Of a stretch of 64,000 bases of DNA, positions 10,911 through 23,779 are shown one piece after another. The notes beneath the pieces are model-generated. The model had not been told where the DNA came from. It did no database searches and saw nothing but the letters and a program-made list of their open reading frames with translations. Where the stretch lies: NCBI RefSeq assembly GCF_000321225.1, contig NW_004450562.1, forward strand, positions 144,227 to 208,226, read 5' to 3'. Made by a program: the position numbers and the translations under genes. Source of the stretch: Odobenus rosmarus divergens (taxonomy: Eukaryota > Chordata > Mammalia > Carnivora > Odobenidae). How positions within the stretch are numbered: position 1 is the first letter of the stretch; each line of letters starts with the position of its first letter.

Positions 10911-11202
10911 GTAAGTTACTTGATTTTTTTTTTATTTGCTTTAAAAAACTTGCCTGGGAAAACTAATTGATGAGGAAGGCTTCTCACAGAAGGATATCAT
11001 ATTTCTGCTCTGTTTAAGTCATGATTTTACTTGTACTTTACTTGTAGAGAACTACAATAGTATTGGTGTTTTGATATTTAATAGATTTTTAAAATGTGGG
11101 TCACACATAAAAGTCCACACAATATTCATATACACTTCAGTGAATTCTTATAAAGCAAAAATTATGTAACTACCAACCAGGTCAAGAAATAGAGCCTTTT
11201 CA

Positions 11203-11277
11203 GAGTGCCTGGCTGGCTCGGTTGGTAGAAAATGCAACTCTTGATGTCGGAGTTGTAAGTTCACTTAAAAAAAAAAA
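11203..11277 (+). mobile_element. can-SINE, short subtype with long A tail
   Basis: Head gagtgcctggctggctcgg, about 75 bp, ends in A(14). Target duplication aaatagagccttttca on both sides (11187-11202; 11278-11293). Confidence 0.8.
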
Positions 11278-12456
11278 AAATAGAGCCTTTTCAAATTGGT
11301 TTCTTTCACTTAATAGTATGCACTTAAGGTCTTTCCATGTTTTTTCATGGGTTGATAGCTCATTTCTTTTTAGAACTAAGTAATATCCCATTCTCTGGAT
11401 GTATCACAGTTTATTCACCTACTGAAAGACATTTAGGTTGCTTCCAAGTTTTGAATATTATGAATAAAACTGCTATAAACATTTGTGTGTAAGTTTTTAT
11501 ATGCATATAACTTTTCAGCTCATTTGATTAAATACCTAAGAGTGTGAGTGCTGGATCATGTGGTAAGAGTATGTTTAGTTTTGTAAAAAACCTGTCTTCC
11601 AAAGTAGCTACACCATTTTTCATTCCACTAGCAATGAGTAAGAGTTCCTGTTGCTCTGCATCCTTGCCAGCATTTGGTCTTGTTAGTGTTCTGGATTTTG
11701 ACCATTCTAACAGATGTGTAGTGTTATCTCATTTTAATTTGCAATTTGCTAATGACACATAATGTTGAGAAATTTTCATATGCTAATTTGCCATCTTTAT
11801 ATCTTCTTTGGTGTTGGGTCTTTTGGCCACTTTTGAATCAGTTTAATTGTTCATTTTTCATTGTTGAGTTAGATGATAGTCCTTCAACAGATATGCCTTT
11901 TGCAAATATTTTCTCCCAGTCTGTGGCTTGCCTTTTCATTCTTTTGACAGTGTCTTTTTAAATTTTAATGAAGTCCAGCTTATCAGTTCTTTCTTTCATG
12001 GCTTATGGTGTTATATCTAAAAAATCATTAACATATCTAAGGTCACCTAGATTTTCTCCTATGTAATCTAGGAATTTTATAGTTTTGCATTTTACATTTA
12101 GGTCTATGATCCATTTTGAGTTAATTTTTGTGAAGAGTCTCTGTCTAGATTTTTTTTTTTTTTTGCATGTGGATATCCAGTTGTTCCAGCACCGTTTGTT
12201 GAAAAGACTATCCATTATACTGCCTTTGTTTCTTTGTCAAAGATCAGGTAGCTGTATTTATATGGGTGTATTTCTGGATTCTTTATTCTGTATCATTGAT
12301 CTATATTTGCTCTTTTGTAGTATTGACTTAATTAGCTTTATAGTAAGTCTCGAAGTCAGGTAGTGTCAGTCCTTTGTTCTTAAATATTGTGTTGGCTATT
12401 CTGGGTCTTTTGCATCTTCATATAAGGTGAACTTTATAGAAAATCCACAAAATTCT

Positions 12457-12637
12457 TTTTTTTTTAAATATTTTATTTGTTTATTTGAGAGAGAGAGCAA
12501 GAGCACGGGGAGGGGCAGAAGGAGAAGCAGGCTCCCCATTAAGCAGGGAGCCCGATGCAGGCCTCAATCCCAGGACTCTGGGACCATGACCTGAGTGGAA
12601 GGCAGACGCCCAACCAACTGAGCCACCCAGGTGCCCT
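12457..12637 (-). mobile_element. can-SINE, inverted
   Basis: Flanked by gaaaatccacaaaattct / gaaaatccacagaattct (12439-12456; 12638-12655). Confidence 0.88.
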
Positions 12638-14506
12638 GAAAATCCACAGAATTCTGTTCCATTGATCTATTTGTCTATCTTTTTTTTTTTTTTTTTTTTT
12701 ACTAGTACAACACTGTCTTCATTACTGTAGCTTTATCATAAGTTTTGAAGTCCAGTAATGTCAGTTTTCTAGTTGTGTTCTTCTCCTTCAATATTGTGTT
12801 GCCTGTTCTTGGTCTTTTGCCCTTCCATATAAACGTTAGAATCAGTTTGTCAATTATACACAAAATAACTTGCTGGCATTTTGAATTATAGATCAAACTG
12901 GGAAGAACTGACACCCTGACAGTATTGATTCTTCCTATTCATGAACATGGTATATCTCTTCATTTATTTAATTCTTCTTTGATTTCTTTCATCACATTTT
13001 TGTAGTTTTTCTCATATAGATCTTGTACATGATTTGTTAGATTTATACCTAAGTATTTCACTTTTTTGGGTGCCAATGCAAATGGTATCATGTTTGTAAT
13101 TTCAAATTCCTCTTGTTTGTCATTGATATATAGGAAAGTGACTGACTTTTGTATGTTGACATTGTATCCTGCAACCTTGCTGTAATTGCCTATTAGTTTT
13201 AGGAGTTTTTTTTACCAATTCTTTCAGATTTTTGGATTTTCTACATAGACAATTATGTCATCTCAAACAAAGATAAATTAATTTTTTTTCTAATCTATAC
13301 ATTTTTAAATTTCTTTTCCTTATTACACTAGCCAGGACTTTCAGTATGATGTTGACAAGTGATGAAAAGGAACATCCTTGTTTTGTTCTTGATCTTTGTG
13401 GGTAATTTTTTAGTTTCTCACTTTTAAGTATGATGTTAGCCATCGGATTTTTTGTGAATGTTCTTTATCAAGTTGAGGATGTTCTCCTTTACTTAGTTTG
13501 CTGAAAATTTTGATCATGAAAGTGTATTGGATTTTGTCAAATGAATTTTCTGCATCTACTGATATGATCATGTGCTTTTTCTTCTTTAGTTTATTGATGT
13601 GATAGATTACATTAATTGTTTTTTGAATGTTGAAACAGCCTTACATACCTGAGATAAATATCACTTTGTTGTGGTGTGTTATTCTTTTTATACATCATTT
13701 GATTCAATTTGCTGATATTTTGTTGAGAATTTTTGTATCCATGTTCTTGAGAGATACTGATTTGTAGTCTTCTTATACTATCTCTGTCCAGTTTGGGTAT
13801 TAGGGTAATACTGAATTTATAGAATAATTAGGGAAATATTCCTTCTGCTATTTTCTGGAAGAGATTGTAAGGAATTTGTAGAATTTCTTCTTATAAGTTT
13901 CGTAGAATTCTCCAGAACCCATCTTAGTGTGGTGCTTTCTGTTTTGGAAGGTTATTAATTATCGATTCAGTTTCTTTAATAGATATAGTTATGGACTTCA
14001 TAGATGGGCCCCGCATTCATACGTTGATATGCTAACTTCCAGTGTGACTGTATTTAGAGATGAGACTTATAAGGAAGTAATCAGGTTAAATAAGCTCAGA
14101 AAGGTATGGTCCTGATCTGATAGAATTAATGTCCTTAAAAAAAGAGAGCTACCGAGTGCTCTCTCTCTCCATATGCACACAGAAGAAAGGCCATGTGAGG
14201 ACACAGTAAGAAGGTGGCTGTCTACAGGTGAGGAAAAGAGGTCTCATCAGAAACCAAAATCAGCCAGAACCTTGATCCAAACTTCTAGCCTCCAGAACTC
14301 TGAGAAAACAAATTTGCATTATTTATGCAACCCAGCCTATCGTATTTTGTTAAGGCAGAACAAGTACAATAACAGAAAGTCTATTCAGATTATCTGTTTC
14401 CCTTTGTGTGAATCTTGGCAGATTGTGTCTTCCAATGAATTGATCTATTTCGGCTAGGTTATCAAATTTGAGGACGTAAAGTTCCTAATATTGTTTTATT
14501 ATCTTT

Positions 14507-14688
14507 CTTTTTAAAGATTTTTTATTTATTTGAGTGAGTGAGAGAGATCACGAGCAGGGGGGAAGGGTAGAGGGAGAAGCAGACTCACCACTGAGCCAGG
14601 ATCCCGATGTGGGACTAGATCCCAGGACCCTGGGATCATGGCCTGAGCAGAAGGCAGACGCTTAAATGACTGAGCCACCCAGGCGCCC
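14507..14688 (-). mobile_element. can-SINE, inverted
   Basis: Flanked by gttttattatcttt at 14493-14506 and 14689-14702. Confidence 0.88.
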
Positions 14689-14826
14689 GTTTTATTATCT
14701 TTTTAATGTCAATGGAATTAGTAGTGATGGCCCTTCTTTCATTTCTGATATTTGTAATTTGTGTCTTCTTTCTTTATTTCCTTAGTTACCCTGGGTAGAG
14801 GTTAACCAATTTTATTGATCTTTTCA

Positions 14827-15020
14827 GGGTGCCTGGGTGGCTCAGTCGTTAAGCGTCTGCCTTCGGCTCAGGTCATGATCCCGGGCTCCTGGGATCGAGC
14901 CCCACATCAGGCTCCCTGCTCAGCAGGAAGCCTGCTTCTCCCTCTCCCACTCCCCCTGCTTGTGTTCCTGCTCTCGCTGTGTCTCTCTCTGTCAAATAAA
15001 TAAATAAAATCTTTAAAAAA
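14827..15020 (+). mobile_element. can-SINE with perfect 19-bp target duplication
   Basis: Flanked by aattttattgatcttttca at 14808-14826 and 15021-15039. The body is close to the family consensus, which suggests a young copy. Confidence 0.93.
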
Positions 15021-15070
15021 AATTTTATTGATCTTTTCAAAGAACCAGATTTCAGTTTTACTGATTTTTC

Positions 15071-15138
15071 CCAGGACCTGGAGATCATGACCTGAGTGGG
15101 AGGCAGACACTTAAGTGACTGAGCCACCCAAGCGCCCC
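15071..15138 (-). mobile_element. can-SINE head fragment (about 68 bp, no tail)
   Basis: Only the tRNA-like head remains, ending gagccacccaagcgcccc. The CT-rich region and A tail are missing, so the copy has been deleted on one side. Confidence 0.75.
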
Positions 15139-16078
15139 TAATTTCATGAATTTCTTCTCTGATTTTTATCATTTCTTCACTTCCACTTGCTTTGGATTTG
15201 ATTTGATCTTCTTTTTCTAGTGTCTTAAGGTGGAAGTCTAGATGATTGATTTTAGATCCAATAAATGCATTCAGGGTTATAAATTTTCCTCTGAGCATTA
15301 CTTTTGCTGCATCCCACAAATTTGGATAAGTTGTGTTTTCATTTTTATTTAATTCTAAATATTTGTTTCTCTTGAGACTTCTTTGACCCATACATTACTT
15401 AGAATTGTGTTGTTTAATTGCCAAGTATTTGGGGGGTTTTCCGGCTATCTCTCTGTTACTGATTTCTGGTTTAATTCTATTTTAGTCAGAGAGAATACTT
15501 TATATGATTTCTCTTCTTTTAAATTTGTTAAGGTGTGTTTTATGGCCCAGAATGTGTTCTGTCTTGGTGAATGTTCCATATGAGGTTGAGAAGAATGTGT
15601 ATTTTGATGTTGTTTGATAAAGTATTCTATAGATGTCAATTGTATTCAATTGATGTATTCAACTGATGGTGCTGTTTAGTTCAAGTGTGTCTTTACTGAT
15701 TTTCTGCTGCTGGATCTGTCCATTACTATAATAGTGGATTAGTCTATTTTTTCTTGTCTATCAGGTTTTCTCTCATATATTTTTACATTCTCTTGTAAGG
15801 TACATTAACAATTGCTGTGTCTTTTGGGAGAATTAACCCCTTTATCATTACGTGATGGCCCCGTTTATCCCTGATAATTTTCCTTGCTCTGAAGTCATCT
15901 ATTTCTGAAGTTAATATAGCTATTCCAGCTTTATTTCTATTAATGTTAGCATGGTATTTCTTTCTCCATCCCTCTTCTTTTAATCTATCTCTGTTTTCAT
16001 AGTTAAAATGGTTTTTTTTGTAGACAACATATAGTTAGGTCTCATTTTTTGTATCCACTCTGACCATCTATGTCTTTT

Positions 16079-16265
16079 TTTTTTAAGATTTTATTTATTT
16101 ATTTGGCAGAGACAGAGACACAGTGAGAGAAGGAACACAAGCAGGGGGAGTGGGAGAGGGAGAAGCAGACCACCCGCCAAGGAGGGAGCCCAATGCGGGG
16201 CTCAATCCCAGGACCCTGGGATCATGACCTGAGCCAAAGGCATGAGTGAGCCACCCAGGAGCCCC
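16079..16265 (-). mobile_element. can-SINE, inverted
   Basis: Flanked by catctatgtctttt at 16065-16078 and 16266-16279. Confidence 0.9.
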
Positions 16266-16634
16266 CATCTATGTCTTTTAATTGATGTATTGAAACCAAT
16301 GATATTTAAAGTGATTATTTATATAAATGGATTAATAGCTATCATATATGTTACTGTTTTCTATTCACTGCCATTGTTCTTTTTGTTTGTTTGTTCCTCA
16401 TTTTTTACGAGTTAAAATTTGTATGTAACATTATATAAGTTTTAGATGTACAACATTAAAATTCAACATCTGTATTTATTACAAAGTGATCACTTCCAAA
16501 AATCTAGTTGCCATCCATCACCATGCATTTGACCCCCTTCACCCATTTCACTCACTAACAATTCCCTTCCCTCTGGTAACTAACAATCTGTTCTTCATGT
16601 CTATGAGTTTGTTTTTGTTTTGCTTATTTATTTA

Positions 16635-16822
16635 TTTATTTAAAGATTTTATTTATTTATTTGACAGAGAGAGACACAGCGAGAGAGGGAACACAAGCAG
16701 GGGGAGTGGGAGAGGGAAGAAGCAGGCTTCCTGCTGAGCTGGGAGCCCGATGCGGGGCAGGATCCTGGGATCATGACCTGAGCCGAAGGCAGACGCTTAA
16801 CGACTGAGCCATGCAGGCGCCC
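16635..16822 (-). mobile_element. can-SINE, inverted
   Basis: Clear attttatttatttatttgac start and aggcgcccc end; target duplication tgcttatttattt on both sides. Confidence 0.9.
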
Positions 16823-17379
16823 CTGCTTATTTATTTTTAGATTCCACATATGAGTGAAATTGTACTGTTTTTGTCTTTCTCCTTCTGACTTATTTCACTT
16901 AACATAATACCCTCAAGGTCCATTCCTATTGTCACAAATGACAAGATTTCGATTTTTTTTTTTAATGTCTGAGCAGTATTCTATTGTTTATATAGACCAC
17001 ATCTTCTTTATCCATTTATCCATCAGCTGACATTTAGGTTGTTGCCATATCTTGGCTATTGTAAATAATGCTGCTATGAACATTGGGGTGCATATATCAT
17101 TTCAAATGAGAGTTTTCATATTCTTTGGATAAATACCAGAAGTGAAATAGCTGGATTGTATTGTAATTCTATTAATAACTTTTTGAGGAATCTCTATACT
17201 ATTTTCCATAGTGTCCATACCAATTTATATTCCAACAACAGGGTACAAGAATTCCCTTTTTCCACATTCTCTTAAACACTTATTTCTTGTCTTTTTATTA
17301 TAGTCGATCTAACCAGTGTGAAGTGATATCTTATTGTGGTTTTGATTTGCATTTTGCATTCCCCTAATAATTAGTGATT

Positions 17380-17581
17380 TTTAAAAAGATTTTATCTGTT
17401 TATTTTAGAGAGAGAGAGCATGAGCAGGGGGAGCAGCAAAGGGAGAGGAAGAGGGGATCTCAAGCAGATTCCCTGATGAGTGCAGAGCCTGAGGCAGGGC
17501 TCAGTCCCAGGACCCTGACATCATGACCTAAGCCAAAATCAAGAGTTGGACACTTAACCAACTGAGCCACCCAGGTGCCCC
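17380..17581 (-). mobile_element. can-SINE, inverted
   Basis: Flanked by taattagtgat on both sides; ends gagccacccaggtgcccc. Confidence 0.87.
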
Positions 17582-19295
17582 TAATTAGTGATGTTGAACA
17601 TCTTTTCATGTGCCTGTTGGCCATCTGTACTTCTTCTTTGGAAAAATGTCCATTCAGATCCTAGGCCCATTTTTAAATCAAGTTGTTTGCTTTTTGTTGT
17701 TAAGTTGTATGAGTTCTTTGTATATTTTGGATATTAACTCTGTGTCAGATATGTGATTTATAAATATCTTCTCCCATTCAGTAGGTTGTCTTTTCATTTT
17801 GATGATGGTTTCTTTCACTGTTTAGAAGCTCTAGTCTGATATAGTCCCATTTGTTTATTTTTGCTTTTGTTTCCCTTGCCTTTGGAGTCATATCTACAAA
17901 AATATAGCTAAGACTGATGTCAAGAAGCTTACCACCTATGTTTTCTTTTAGGAGTTTTATGGTTTCAGGTATTATGTTCAAGTCTTTAATCCATTTTGAA
18001 TTAATTTCTGTGTATGGTGTAAGATAGTGGTCTAGTTTCATTCTTTTGCATGTGGCTGTCCAGTTTTCCCAGCACCATTCACTGAGGAGACTGTCCTTTC
18101 TTCATTATGTGTTCTCCCCTTTTGTCATAAATTAATTGTATATATGTGTGGGGGGTATATTTATTTATGGGCTCTTTATATATATTTCTGGGCTCTCAAT
18201 TCTATTCTATTGATCTGTGTGTCTGTCTTTATGCCAGTACCATACTATTGTGATTACTATAGCTTTGTAATATCATTTGACATCAGGGAACAGCTTTGTT
18301 CTTCCTCAAGATCACTTTGGCTATTTGGGATCTTTTGTGATTCCATACAAATTTTTGAATTAGTTGTTATAGCTCTGTGAAAAATGCTGTTGGAATTTTG
18401 ATAGGGATTACATTCAATCTGTTAATTGCTTTGGGTGGTATGGACATTTTAACAATATTGATTCCTCCAATGTATGAACATAGAATATCTTTCTATTTAT
18501 TTGTGTCTTCAGTTTCCTGTATCAGTGTTTTATAGTTTTCAGTGGACAGGTCTTTCACCTCCTTGATTAAATTTATTCCAGGTATTTTATTCTTTTGGTG
18601 TAATTGTAAATGGGATTGTTTTCTTAAGTTCTCTTTTTGATAGTTCTTTATTAGTGTATAGACATGCCACTGATTTCTATAGATTGATACTGTATCCTGC
18701 AATTCTACTGTATTTATTAGGTCTAACAGTGTTTTTCTCAGTTCCAACAAAGTTTTTAGAATTTTCTATATAAAGTATCTGCAAATAGTGACAGTTTCAC
18801 TTCTTTCCATTTTGGGTGCCTTTTATTTCTTTTTCTTGCTTAATTTCTGTGGCTGGAACTTCCAGTATTATGTTGAATAAAGGTGTGCAGAGTGGGCATC
18901 CTTGTCTTGTTCCTGATCTTAGAGGAAAAGCTTTCACCATTGAGTATATTAGCTGTGGGTTTATCATATACAGCCTTTATTATGTTGAGGTATCTTCCTT
19001 CTGTACTCACTTTGTTGAGAGTTTTTAACATAAATGGATGTTGACTTTTGTTAGATGCTTTTTCCGCATCTGTTGAGATGATTATATGATTTTTATCCTT
19101 AAATTTGTTAATGTGGTGTATCACCTTGATTGACTTGTGGATGTTGAATCATCCTTGGATCTCTGAAATAAATCCCACTTGATTATAGTGCATGATTCTT
19201 TTAATGTATTGTTGCATTTGATTTGCTATATTTTGTTGAGTATTTTTACATTTATGTTCATTAAAGATATTGGCCTGTAATTTTATTTTTTTGTG

Positions 19296-19486
19296 GTGTC
19301 CTTGTCTGGTTTTGGTATCAGGGTAATGCTGCCCTCATAAAATGAGTTTGGAAGTGTTTTCTTCTCTTAAGTTGTTTTTTTTTTTTTTTTTGTGTCCTTG
19401 TCTGGTTTTGGTATCAGGGTAATGCTGCCCTCATAAAATGAGTTTGGAAGTGTTTTCTTCTCTTAAGTTGTTTTTTTTTTTTTTTT
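19296..19486. repeat. 96-bp tandem duplication ending in poly-T
   Basis: Copy 1 starts at 19296 and copy 2 at 19392, both gtgtccttgtctggttttgg; no mismatch was seen before the T tracts (17 and 16 T). The unit is old L1 ORF2 sequence plus the poly-T of the SINE that follows. Confidence 0.95.
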
Positions 19487-19662
19487 AAGATTTTATTTAT
19501 TTGTTAGAGCATGAGTGGGGATGGGGTCGGAGGGGCAGAGGCAGAGGGAGAAGCACATTTCCTGTTGAGCAGGGAGCCTAACACAGGCTTGATCCCAGGA
19601 CTTTGGGATATTGACCTGAGCCAAAGGCAGACACTTAACTGACTGAACCACCCAGGCACCCC
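19471..19662 (-). mobile_element. can-SINE, inverted, next to a tandem duplication
   Basis: Poly-T start, gaaccacccaggcacccc end. The target duplication cctcttaagttg recurs after the copy and before both T tracts. Confidence 0.87.
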
Positions 19663-20472
19663 TCCTCTTAAGTTGTTTGAAGGAAGAGTTTGAGAAGGGT
19701 AAGTATTAAGTCTTCTTTGAAAGTTTGGTAGAATTCACCAGTGAAGCTGTCTGGTCATGGACTTTGTTTGTTGGGAGTTTTTTATTACTGATTCAGTCTC
19801 CTTGCTAGTAATCAGTTTATTCAGATTTTGTCTTTCTTCATGATTCATCTTGGAAGATTCTATATTTTGGGGAAATTTTCCATTTCTTCTAGGTTGTCCA
19901 ATTCATTAGCATATGATTATTTGTGGTATAATTGTAACTTTAGTTATAACTTCTCTTTCATTTCTGATTTTATTTGAGCCCTCTCCTTTTCTTGGTTAGT
20001 CTAGCTAAAGGTTTTTCAATTTTGTTTATCTTTTCAAAGAACCACCTCTCAATTTTACTGATCTTTTTTATTTATTTATTTTTAGTCTTGATTTATTTGC
20101 ACTCTGATCTTTGTTATTTTTTTTCCTTCTACTAACTTTAGGCTCATTTATTCTTTTTCTAGTTCCTTTGGGTTTAAAGTTAGGTGATTTGAGGTTTTCT
20201 TGTTTCTTGAGGTAGGCTTTATTGCTGTGATCTTCCCTCTCTTAGAACCACTTTTGCTGCACTGCATAGATTTTGGTGTGTCATATTTCTGTTTTCATTT
20301 GTCTTCATATATTTTTAAATTTCTTCTTTGATTTCTTTGATGACCCATTGGTTTAGTAGCATGTTGCTTAATCTCCACATTTTTGTGGTTTTTCCAGTTT
20401 TCTTTTTGTAGTTGATTTCTTGTTTTATTGCCATTGTGGTCAAAGAAGATGCTTAATATAATCTCAATCTTG

Positions 20473-20677
20473 GGGTGCCTGGGTGGCTCAGTCAGTTCAG
20501 TGTCCAACTCTTGGTTTTTGTTCAGGTTATGATCTCAGGGTTGTGAGATTGACCCTGCATCAGGCTCCACGCTCAGCAGGGAGTCTGCTTGAGATTCTCC
20601 CTCCCTTTTCCTATGCCCCTCCCCTGCTCATGCTCTCTTGGTCTCTCTCTCTCTCTAAAATAAATACATAAATATTA
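20473..20677 (+). mobile_element. can-SINE
   Basis: Head ggggtgcctgggtggctcag; the middle 'ccaactcttggtttttgttc' marks an older subtype; tail aaaataaatacataaata. Imperfect duplication ataatctcaatctt / ataatatcaatctt. Confidence 0.85.
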
Positions 20678-21890
20678 TAATATCAATCTTCTTGAATTTA
20701 TTGTGGCCTAACATGTGATCTGTCATGGAGAATGTTCCAAGTGCATTTGAAAAGAATGTGTATTCTGCCTTTGGCTGGGATTTTCTGCATGTGTCTACTA
20801 AGTCCATTTGGTCTAATGTGTCATTTAAGGTCAGTGTTTCCTTATTGATTTTCTGTCTGGCTGCTCTATCCATTGGTGTAAGTGGGGGTATTAAAGTGCC
20901 CTACTATTATTGTATTGCTGTCAAGTTCTCCCTTTAGGTCTGTTAATATTTGCTTTATATATTTGGTGCTCCTACATTGGGTACATATATATTTACAAAC
21001 GTTGTGTCTTCTTGCTGGATTGACCCCTTTATCATTATGTAATTCCCTTCTCGGTATTTTATTATAGTCTTTGTTTTAAAGTCTATTTTGCCTGATACGA
21101 GTATAGCTACACCAGCTTTCTTTTCATTTCTATTTGCATGGGCTATCTTTTCCTATCCCTTCACTTTCAGTCTGTGTGTATCCTTACTTCTAAACTGAGT
21201 CTCTTGTAGGCAGCATAGAGATGGGTGCTTTTTTTTAATCCACTCAGCCATTTCATGTCTTTTGATTGGCGAGTTTATTTGCATTTAAAGTAATTAATGA
21301 TAAGCATGTACTTACTGCCATTTTGTAATTGTTTTCTGCCTGTTTTCTTAGTTCCTCTCTGTTCTTTCTTCTCTTTTCTCTTTTCCCTTGTGGTATGATG
21401 GCTTTCTTTAGTTTTTGTGTTTACGTTCTTCTCAGTTTCTTTGTGGTATTTACCAGGAGTTTTTTTCTTTGTGGTTACTGTGAGGTTCACATATAACATC
21501 CTGTGTTTATAATAGTTTGTTTTAAGATGAGAACAGCTTCAATTTGAACACATTCCAAACTATCTTTTTACTACACCCCCATTTTATATTTTTGATGTCA
21601 CATTTTACATATTTATGTTTTATGCATCCCTTAACTATTGTAGTTTTAGTTAATTTTATTACTTTTGTCTTTTAACCTTCATACTTGCTTTAGAAGTGAT
21701 TGAATCTACTACCTTTACTCTTTACCTTTTCCAGTGAGATTTTTACTTTTGTATGTTTTATGTTATTAATTAGTGCCTTCTCTTATCAGCTCAAAAAAAG
21801 TCTTTTTAATATTTCTTGTAAGGCCAGTTTAGTGATGATAAACTTCTTTAGTTTTTGTTTACCTGGAAAACTTCCCTTTTTCCCAGCTTT

Positions 21891-22616
21891 ATTAGGTAAT
21901 TATTATGCAATTGGCTGATTGTAAGAATACAGTTAGATGATTTTTAGTACATTTATACAATTGTGCAACCATCACCAAAATCCAGTTTTAGAACACTTCC
22001 ATCATCTCAGAGTTTCCTTGCTTGTGCCTACTTAGTCAATTCCTATTCCTTTTCCCAGCCCCAGGTAACCACTGATCTGCTTTCTGTCTCCACAACTATT
22101 ACTTTTCTTTTTTTTTTTTTTTAAGATTTTATTTATTTATTTGAGAGAGAGAGAATGAGAGATAGAGAGCACGAAAGGGAAGAGGGTCAGAGGGAGAAGC
22201 AGACTCCCTGCTGAGCAGGAAGGCCGATGTGGGACTCGATCCCGGGACTCTAGGATCATGACCTGAGCTGAAGGCAGTTGCTTAACCAACTGAGCCAGCC
22301 AGGCACCCCTGATAACTATTCCTTTTCTAGAAATTTTATAAATGAGACATTTTAAGGCCTAGAATGTGGTCTATCTCTGCAAATGTTCTATATGCCATTG
22401 AAAAGAATCTGTATTTTGCTGTTTTTGAATGGAATGCTCTACAAATGTCAAGTAGGTCAAGCTAGTCTATATACTATTATCCTTATTGATTTTCTGTGTA
22501 CTTGTTCAAGCGATTTTTGAGAGAGGTTTGAAATCTCTTAGCTATGGAGATTGCTTCTGACAGTTCTATCAATGTTTGTTTGTGTTTTGATGCTCTGTTA
22601 TTAGATGTGTAAGTGT
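21891..22616 (-). mobile_element. Old L1 pieces up to the assembly gap
   Basis: 3'-UTR-like sequence (caattgtgcaaccatcacca) at 21950-22090, a SINE, then endonuclease-region sequence (gcctagaatgtggtctatct) to the gap. Confidence 0.6.
22109..22308 (-). mobile_element. can-SINE, inverted
   Basis: Flanked by aactattacttttct / aactattccttttct. Confidence 0.87.
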
Positions 22617-23586
22617 NNNNNNNNNNNNNNNNNNNNNNNNNNNNNNNNNNNNNNNNNNNNNNNNNNNNNNNNNNNNNNNNNNNNNNNNNNNNNNNNNNNN
22701 NNNNNNNNNNNNNNNNNNNNNNNNNNNNNNNNNNNNNNNNNNNNNNNNNNNNNNNNNNNNNNNNNNNNNNNNNNNNNNNNNNNNNNNNNNNNNNNNNNNN
22801 NNNNNNNNNNNNNNNNNNNNNNNNNNNNNNNNNNNNNNNNNNNNNNNNNNNNNNNNNNNNNNNNNNNNNNNNNNNNNNNNNNNNNNNNNNNNNNNNNNNN
22901 NNNNNNNNNNNNNNNNNNNNNNNNNNNNNNNNNNNNNNNNNNNNNNNNNNNNNNNNNNNNNNNNNNNNNNNNNNNNNNNNNNNNNNNNNNNNNNNNNNNN
23001 NNNNNNNNNNNNNNNNNNNNNNNNNNNNNNNNNNNNNNNNNNNNNNNNNNNNNNNNNNNNNNNNNNNNNNNNNNNNNNNNNNNNNNNNNNNNNNNNNNNN
23101 NNNNNNNNNNNNNNNNNNNNNNNNNNNNNNNNNNNNNNNNNNNNNNNNNNNNNNNNNNNNNNNNNNNNNNNNNNNNNNNNNNNNNNNNNNNNNNNNNNNN
23201 NNNNNNNNNNNNNNNNNNNNNNNNNNNNNNNNNNNNNNNNNNNNNNNNNNNNNNNNNNNNNNNNNNNNNNNNNNNNNNNNNNNNNNNNNNNNNNNNNNNN
23301 NNNNNNNNNNNNNNNNNNNNNNNNNNNNNNNNNNNNNNNNNNNNNNNNNNNNNNNNNNNNNNNNNNNNNNNNNNNNNNNNNNNNNNNNNNNNNNNNNNNN
23401 NNNNNNNNNNNNNNNNNNNNNNNNNNNNNNNNNNNNNNNNNNNNNNNNNNNNNNNNNNNNNNNNNNNNNNNNNNNNNNNNNNNNNNNNNNNNNNNNNNNN
23501 NNNNNNNNNNNNNNNNNNNNNNNNNNNNNNNNNNNNNNNNNNNNNNNNNNNNNNNNNNNNNNNNNNNNNNNNNNNNNNNNNNNNNN
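22617..23586. other. Assembly gap (970 N)
   Basis: Unknown bases. The right edge falls inside a can-SINE, so the gap probably covers repeat-rich intron, not an exon; flanking exon phases match without anything in between. Confidence 0.99.
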
Positions 23587-23770
23587 TTTGTTTGACAGAG
23601 AGAGGGAGAGAGAGAACACAAGCAGGGGGAGTGGCAGGCAGAGGGAGAGAGAGAAGCAGGCTCCCCGCTGAGCAAGGAGCCCAGTGAGGGGCTTGATCCC
23701 AGGACCCTGGGATCGATCATGACCTGAGCCAAAGGCAGACACTTAACTGATTGAGCCAACCAGGTGCCCC
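23587..23770 (-). mobile_element. can-SINE, inverted, cut by the gap
   Basis: Starts tttgtttgacagagagaggg directly at the gap and ends gagccaaccaggtgcccc. Confidence 0.88.
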
Positions 23771-23779
23771 TAAAGAGTC

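Larger units (their letters stand above)
11090..16385 (-). mobile_element. Old L1, minus strand, nearly full ORF2
   Basis: Diverged ORF2 running 3' to 5': C-terminus near 11300-12400, reverse transcriptase near 13000-14000 (degraded SGTRQGC-like 'RSRTKQGCSFSSL' at 13258-13443), and endonuclease region at 15500-16380. Many stops and SINE insertions. Non-functional fossil inside DNAH12 intron 10911-25010. Confidence 0.75.
16386..21890 (-). mobile_element. Second old L1, minus strand (3' UTR to ORF1)
   Basis: 3' UTR at about 16390-16620 (ttagatgtacaacattaaa), ORF2 from about 16850 (17778-18041 reads [20 protein letters not shown]) through reverse transcriptase (18840-19124 reads [13 protein letters not shown]) to the endonuclease near 20650-21300, and ORF1 start near 21800. 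Heavily degraded, with four SINEs and one tandem duplication. Abuts the 11090-16385 element head to tail. Confidence 0.75.

Noticed and set aside
19296..19486. CRISPR-like or regulatory direct repeat
   Set aside because: Just two copies, no spacers, in a vertebrate intron; explained by tandem duplication next to a SINE.
22483..23759. Long open frames of 350-420 codons on both strands
   Set aside because: They consist of unknown residues across the 970-N gap with SINE or L1 sequence at the ends.
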